In this document: positions 5,526-6,594 of the stretch, one piece after another | Layout of the letters: each line of letters begins with the position of its first letter | Numbering within the stretch: position 1 is the first letter of the stretch | NCBI GenBank assembly: GCA_001787465.1 | Contig: MFXJ01000042.1 | Coordinates: 599 to 7,192 of the forward strand | Direction of reading: 5' to 3' | DNA: 6,594 nucleotides | From: Candidatus Peregrinibacteria bacterium RIFOXYB2_FULL_32_7 | Lineage (GTDB): Bacteria > Patescibacteriota > Gracilibacteria > UBA1369 > GWF2-33-10 | The notes under the pieces: generated by a model | The model's database searches: none | Told to the model about the DNA's origin: nothing | What the model saw: only the letters and a program-made list of their open reading frames with translations | Made by a program: the position numbers and the translations under genes

Positions 5526-6590
5526 TCATTTATTCACAAAATACCCTGCCGCTCCTATCATTGCGGCATTATCAGTACAAAAACTTATGTCGCTGGGCCA
5601 TCGAATTTTATAATTTTGGTTAGAAAGCCTCTCTTGTAAAATTTCTCTAAGTCGTAAATTCGCAGATACTCCTCCCGTTAAATGAACTTCTTTTGCTTGA
5701 TATTTTTCTGCCGCTTTGAGCAATTTTGAAATTAACACATCAGAAACTGCTTCCTGAAAACTAGCCGCAATATCCGCTTGTAATTTTAAAGAAATATTTT
5801 TCTCATTCACATTCAAATCGCGTAAAGTATATAAAACCGCCGTTTTAATACCAGCAAAACTAAAATTAAAGTCTTGATTTTTCATCATTGACCTAGGAAA
5901 ATTAAAAGCTTTGGGATTGCCATTCACGGCCGCTTTCTGAATTGAAGGCCCTCCAGGATAATCAAGCCCTATCATTCGAGCCACCTTATCAAAAGCCTCG
6001 CCAGCCGCATCATCCAAAGTTCTTCCAAGGATTTGAATATGCGAATCCTGAACGCGCGAATCTTGAACGCGCGAATCTTGAACGCGCGAATCTTGAACGC
6101 GCGAATTCAAATTCGCGCCCTTTTCCTCTCTCATCAAAATAATATCATTATGTCCTCCCGAAACGCTTAACACCACAATTGGAAATTCAAATTCATCTTC
6201 TTTTTTCTTTGTCCTTTTTCCTTTAATTAACCAATTGGCATAAACATGTCCATAAATATGATTCACTTTGATTAAAGGTTTATTATAGATACATGCTAAA
6301 GTTTGAGCAGTATTGAGTCCAACCAACACGCATCCGACTAATCCTGGTTTCTCAGTAACAGCAATAGCAGAAATATTTTCAAAAGAAACTTTTGCCAAAT
6401 CCAAAGCTTTTTCAATTACAGGAATAATATTCAAAACATGTTGCCGTGCCGCTACTTCAGGCACGACTCCCCCAGTTTTTCTATGCAAACCAATTTGAGA
6501 AGAAATCACATTCGATAAAACTACTCGCCCATTTTCTACAACAGCCGCAGAAGTCTCATCACAAGACGATTCAATTGCAAAAATCAACAT
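5526..6590 (-). CDS. tsaD: tRNA N6-threonylcarbamoyladenosine transferase TsaD (Kae1/Qri7 family)
   Basis: Catalytic subunit that moves the threonylcarbamoyl group onto A37 of ANN-decoding tRNAs; needs partners TsaB and TsaE (with TsaC making the intermediate), none of which are in the window. It has 354 residues; 335-345 is usual. Motifs: ILAIESSCDETSAAVV-like N-terminus (IFAIESSCDETSAAVV, 3-18), GGVVPEVAARQH (40-51), metal ligands H111 and H115 in NHIYGH, SVSGGHND (142-149), LGRTLDDAAGEAFDKVARM (188-206), YPGGP (211-215), FNFSFAGIKTA (241-251), GGVSANLRLRE (306-316) and FCTDNAAMIG (337-346) with metal-binding D340. Extra length comes from a lysine-rich loop (GKRTKKKEDEF, 124-134) and a VQDSR pentapeptide repeat (about 158-186), both in loop regions around the SGGH strand, so the core looks intact. 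The ATG at 6588-6590 gives the usual N-terminus; only four bases upstream are visible, so its ribosome site and promoter cannot be judged. Confidence 0.97.
   Translation of the reverse strand: MLIFAIESSCDETSAAVVENGRVVLSNVISSQIGLHRKTGGVVPEVAARQHVLNIIPVIEKALDLAKVSFENISAIAVTEKPGLVGCVLVGLNTAQTLACIYNKPLIKVNHIYGHVYANWLIKGKRTKKKEDEFEFPIVVLSVSGGHNDIILMREEKGANLNSRVQDSRVQDSRVQDSRVQDSHIQILGRTLDDAAGEAFDKVARMIGLDYPGGPSIQKAAVNGNPKAFNFPRSMMKNQDFNFSFAGIKTAVLYTLRDLNVNEKNISLKLQADIAASFQEAVSDVLISKLLKAAEKYQAKEVHLTGGVSANLRLREILQERLSNQNYKIRWPSDISFCTDNAAMIGAAGYFVNK
6039..6098 (-). repeat. 15-bp in-frame tandem repeat inside tsaD (VQDSR repeat)
   Basis: On the plus strand the unit is GCGCGAATCTTGAAC. Three perfect copies lie at 6054-6068, 6069-6083 and 6084-6098, with a degenerate copy at 6039-6053 (ATGCGAATCCTGAAC). 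In the tsaD frame each unit codes for the same five residues (RVQDS). The unit is rich in CGCG, unlike its surroundings. Being a multiple of three, changes in copy number would keep the reading frame. Confidence 0.95.
6099..6118. repeat. GC-rich perfect palindrome at the edge of the tsaD repeat
   Basis: Arms GCGCGAAT (6099-6106) and ATTCGCGC (6111-6118) are perfect inverted copies around a four-base loop, TCAA; one more A-T pair could form inside. The left arm is the start of a repeat unit, so the array ends in a hairpin. It codes for part of GANLNSR in TsaD. The lack of a T-tract and its place within an intact gene argue against a terminator. Confidence 0.85.
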
Positions 6591-6594
6591 ACTT

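Noticed and set aside
6039..6118. Possible small CRISPR array or terminator in the tsaD repeat
   Set aside because: Repeats are 15 bp, directly adjacent with no spacers, and in frame within a gene; the hairpin lacks a T-tract.
5942..6142. Plus-strand open frame with repeated ERANL units that looks like a pentapeptide-repeat protein
   Set aside because: It is the antisense reading of the 15-bp repeat inside tsaD, has no promoter or start context and is only 66 codons. The TsaD frame is clearly the coding one.
6313..6498. Plus-strand 61-codon open frame
   Set aside because: Antisense to the conserved N-terminal half of tsaD; no start context or motif.

Overview
The window is AT-rich, densely packed bacterial chromosome with seven protein-coding genes and no RNA gene, insertion sequence, prophage or CRISPR array. 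All reading frames fit the standard bacterial code, and TGA is used as a real stop in frr and tsaD. The AT-rich composition, lysine-rich small proteins, lack of Shine-Dalgarno sites, a PilT gene next to translation genes and a stripped-down pyrH-frr-rseP cluster suggest a Patescibacteria/CPR genome, probably Parcubacteria-like. That placement is inference from style and gene content, not from a marker phylogeny.

Minus-strand block, positions 3879 down to 1: pilT (pilus retraction ATPase), a small tail-anchored membrane protein of unknown function, pyrH (UMP kinase), frr (ribosome recycling factor) and the first 369 codons of an RseP-type site-2 protease cut by the left edge. Spacers are 18 to 80 bp. 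One strong extended -10 promoter lies just upstream of pilT, so the block probably forms one transcription unit joining pilus retraction, pyrimidine nucleotide supply, ribosome recycling and membrane proteolysis.

Plus strand, 4016 to 5506: a metallo-beta-lactamase/beta-CASP nuclease of the CPSF-like RNA-processing class, transcribed divergently from pilT from its own extended -10 promoter. The two divergent promoters share a 136-bp region that also holds a long inverted repeat. Minus strand, 6590 to 5526: tsaD, the catalytic subunit for tRNA t6A37 formation, convergent with the nuclease gene and complete except for its upstream region. TsaD carries an in-frame 15-bp tandem repeat (VQDSR pentapeptides) next to a GC-rich palindrome, out of character with the AT-rich surroundings.

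The most unusual feature is outside the genes. All five spacers other than the divergent promoter region consist of short arrays with a 7-bp period (AATTATA, AATTACN/AATTCCT, ATTACTN, AAATTTT), usually starting at or overlapping the stop codon of the upstream gene. No classical rho-independent terminator was seen anywhere.
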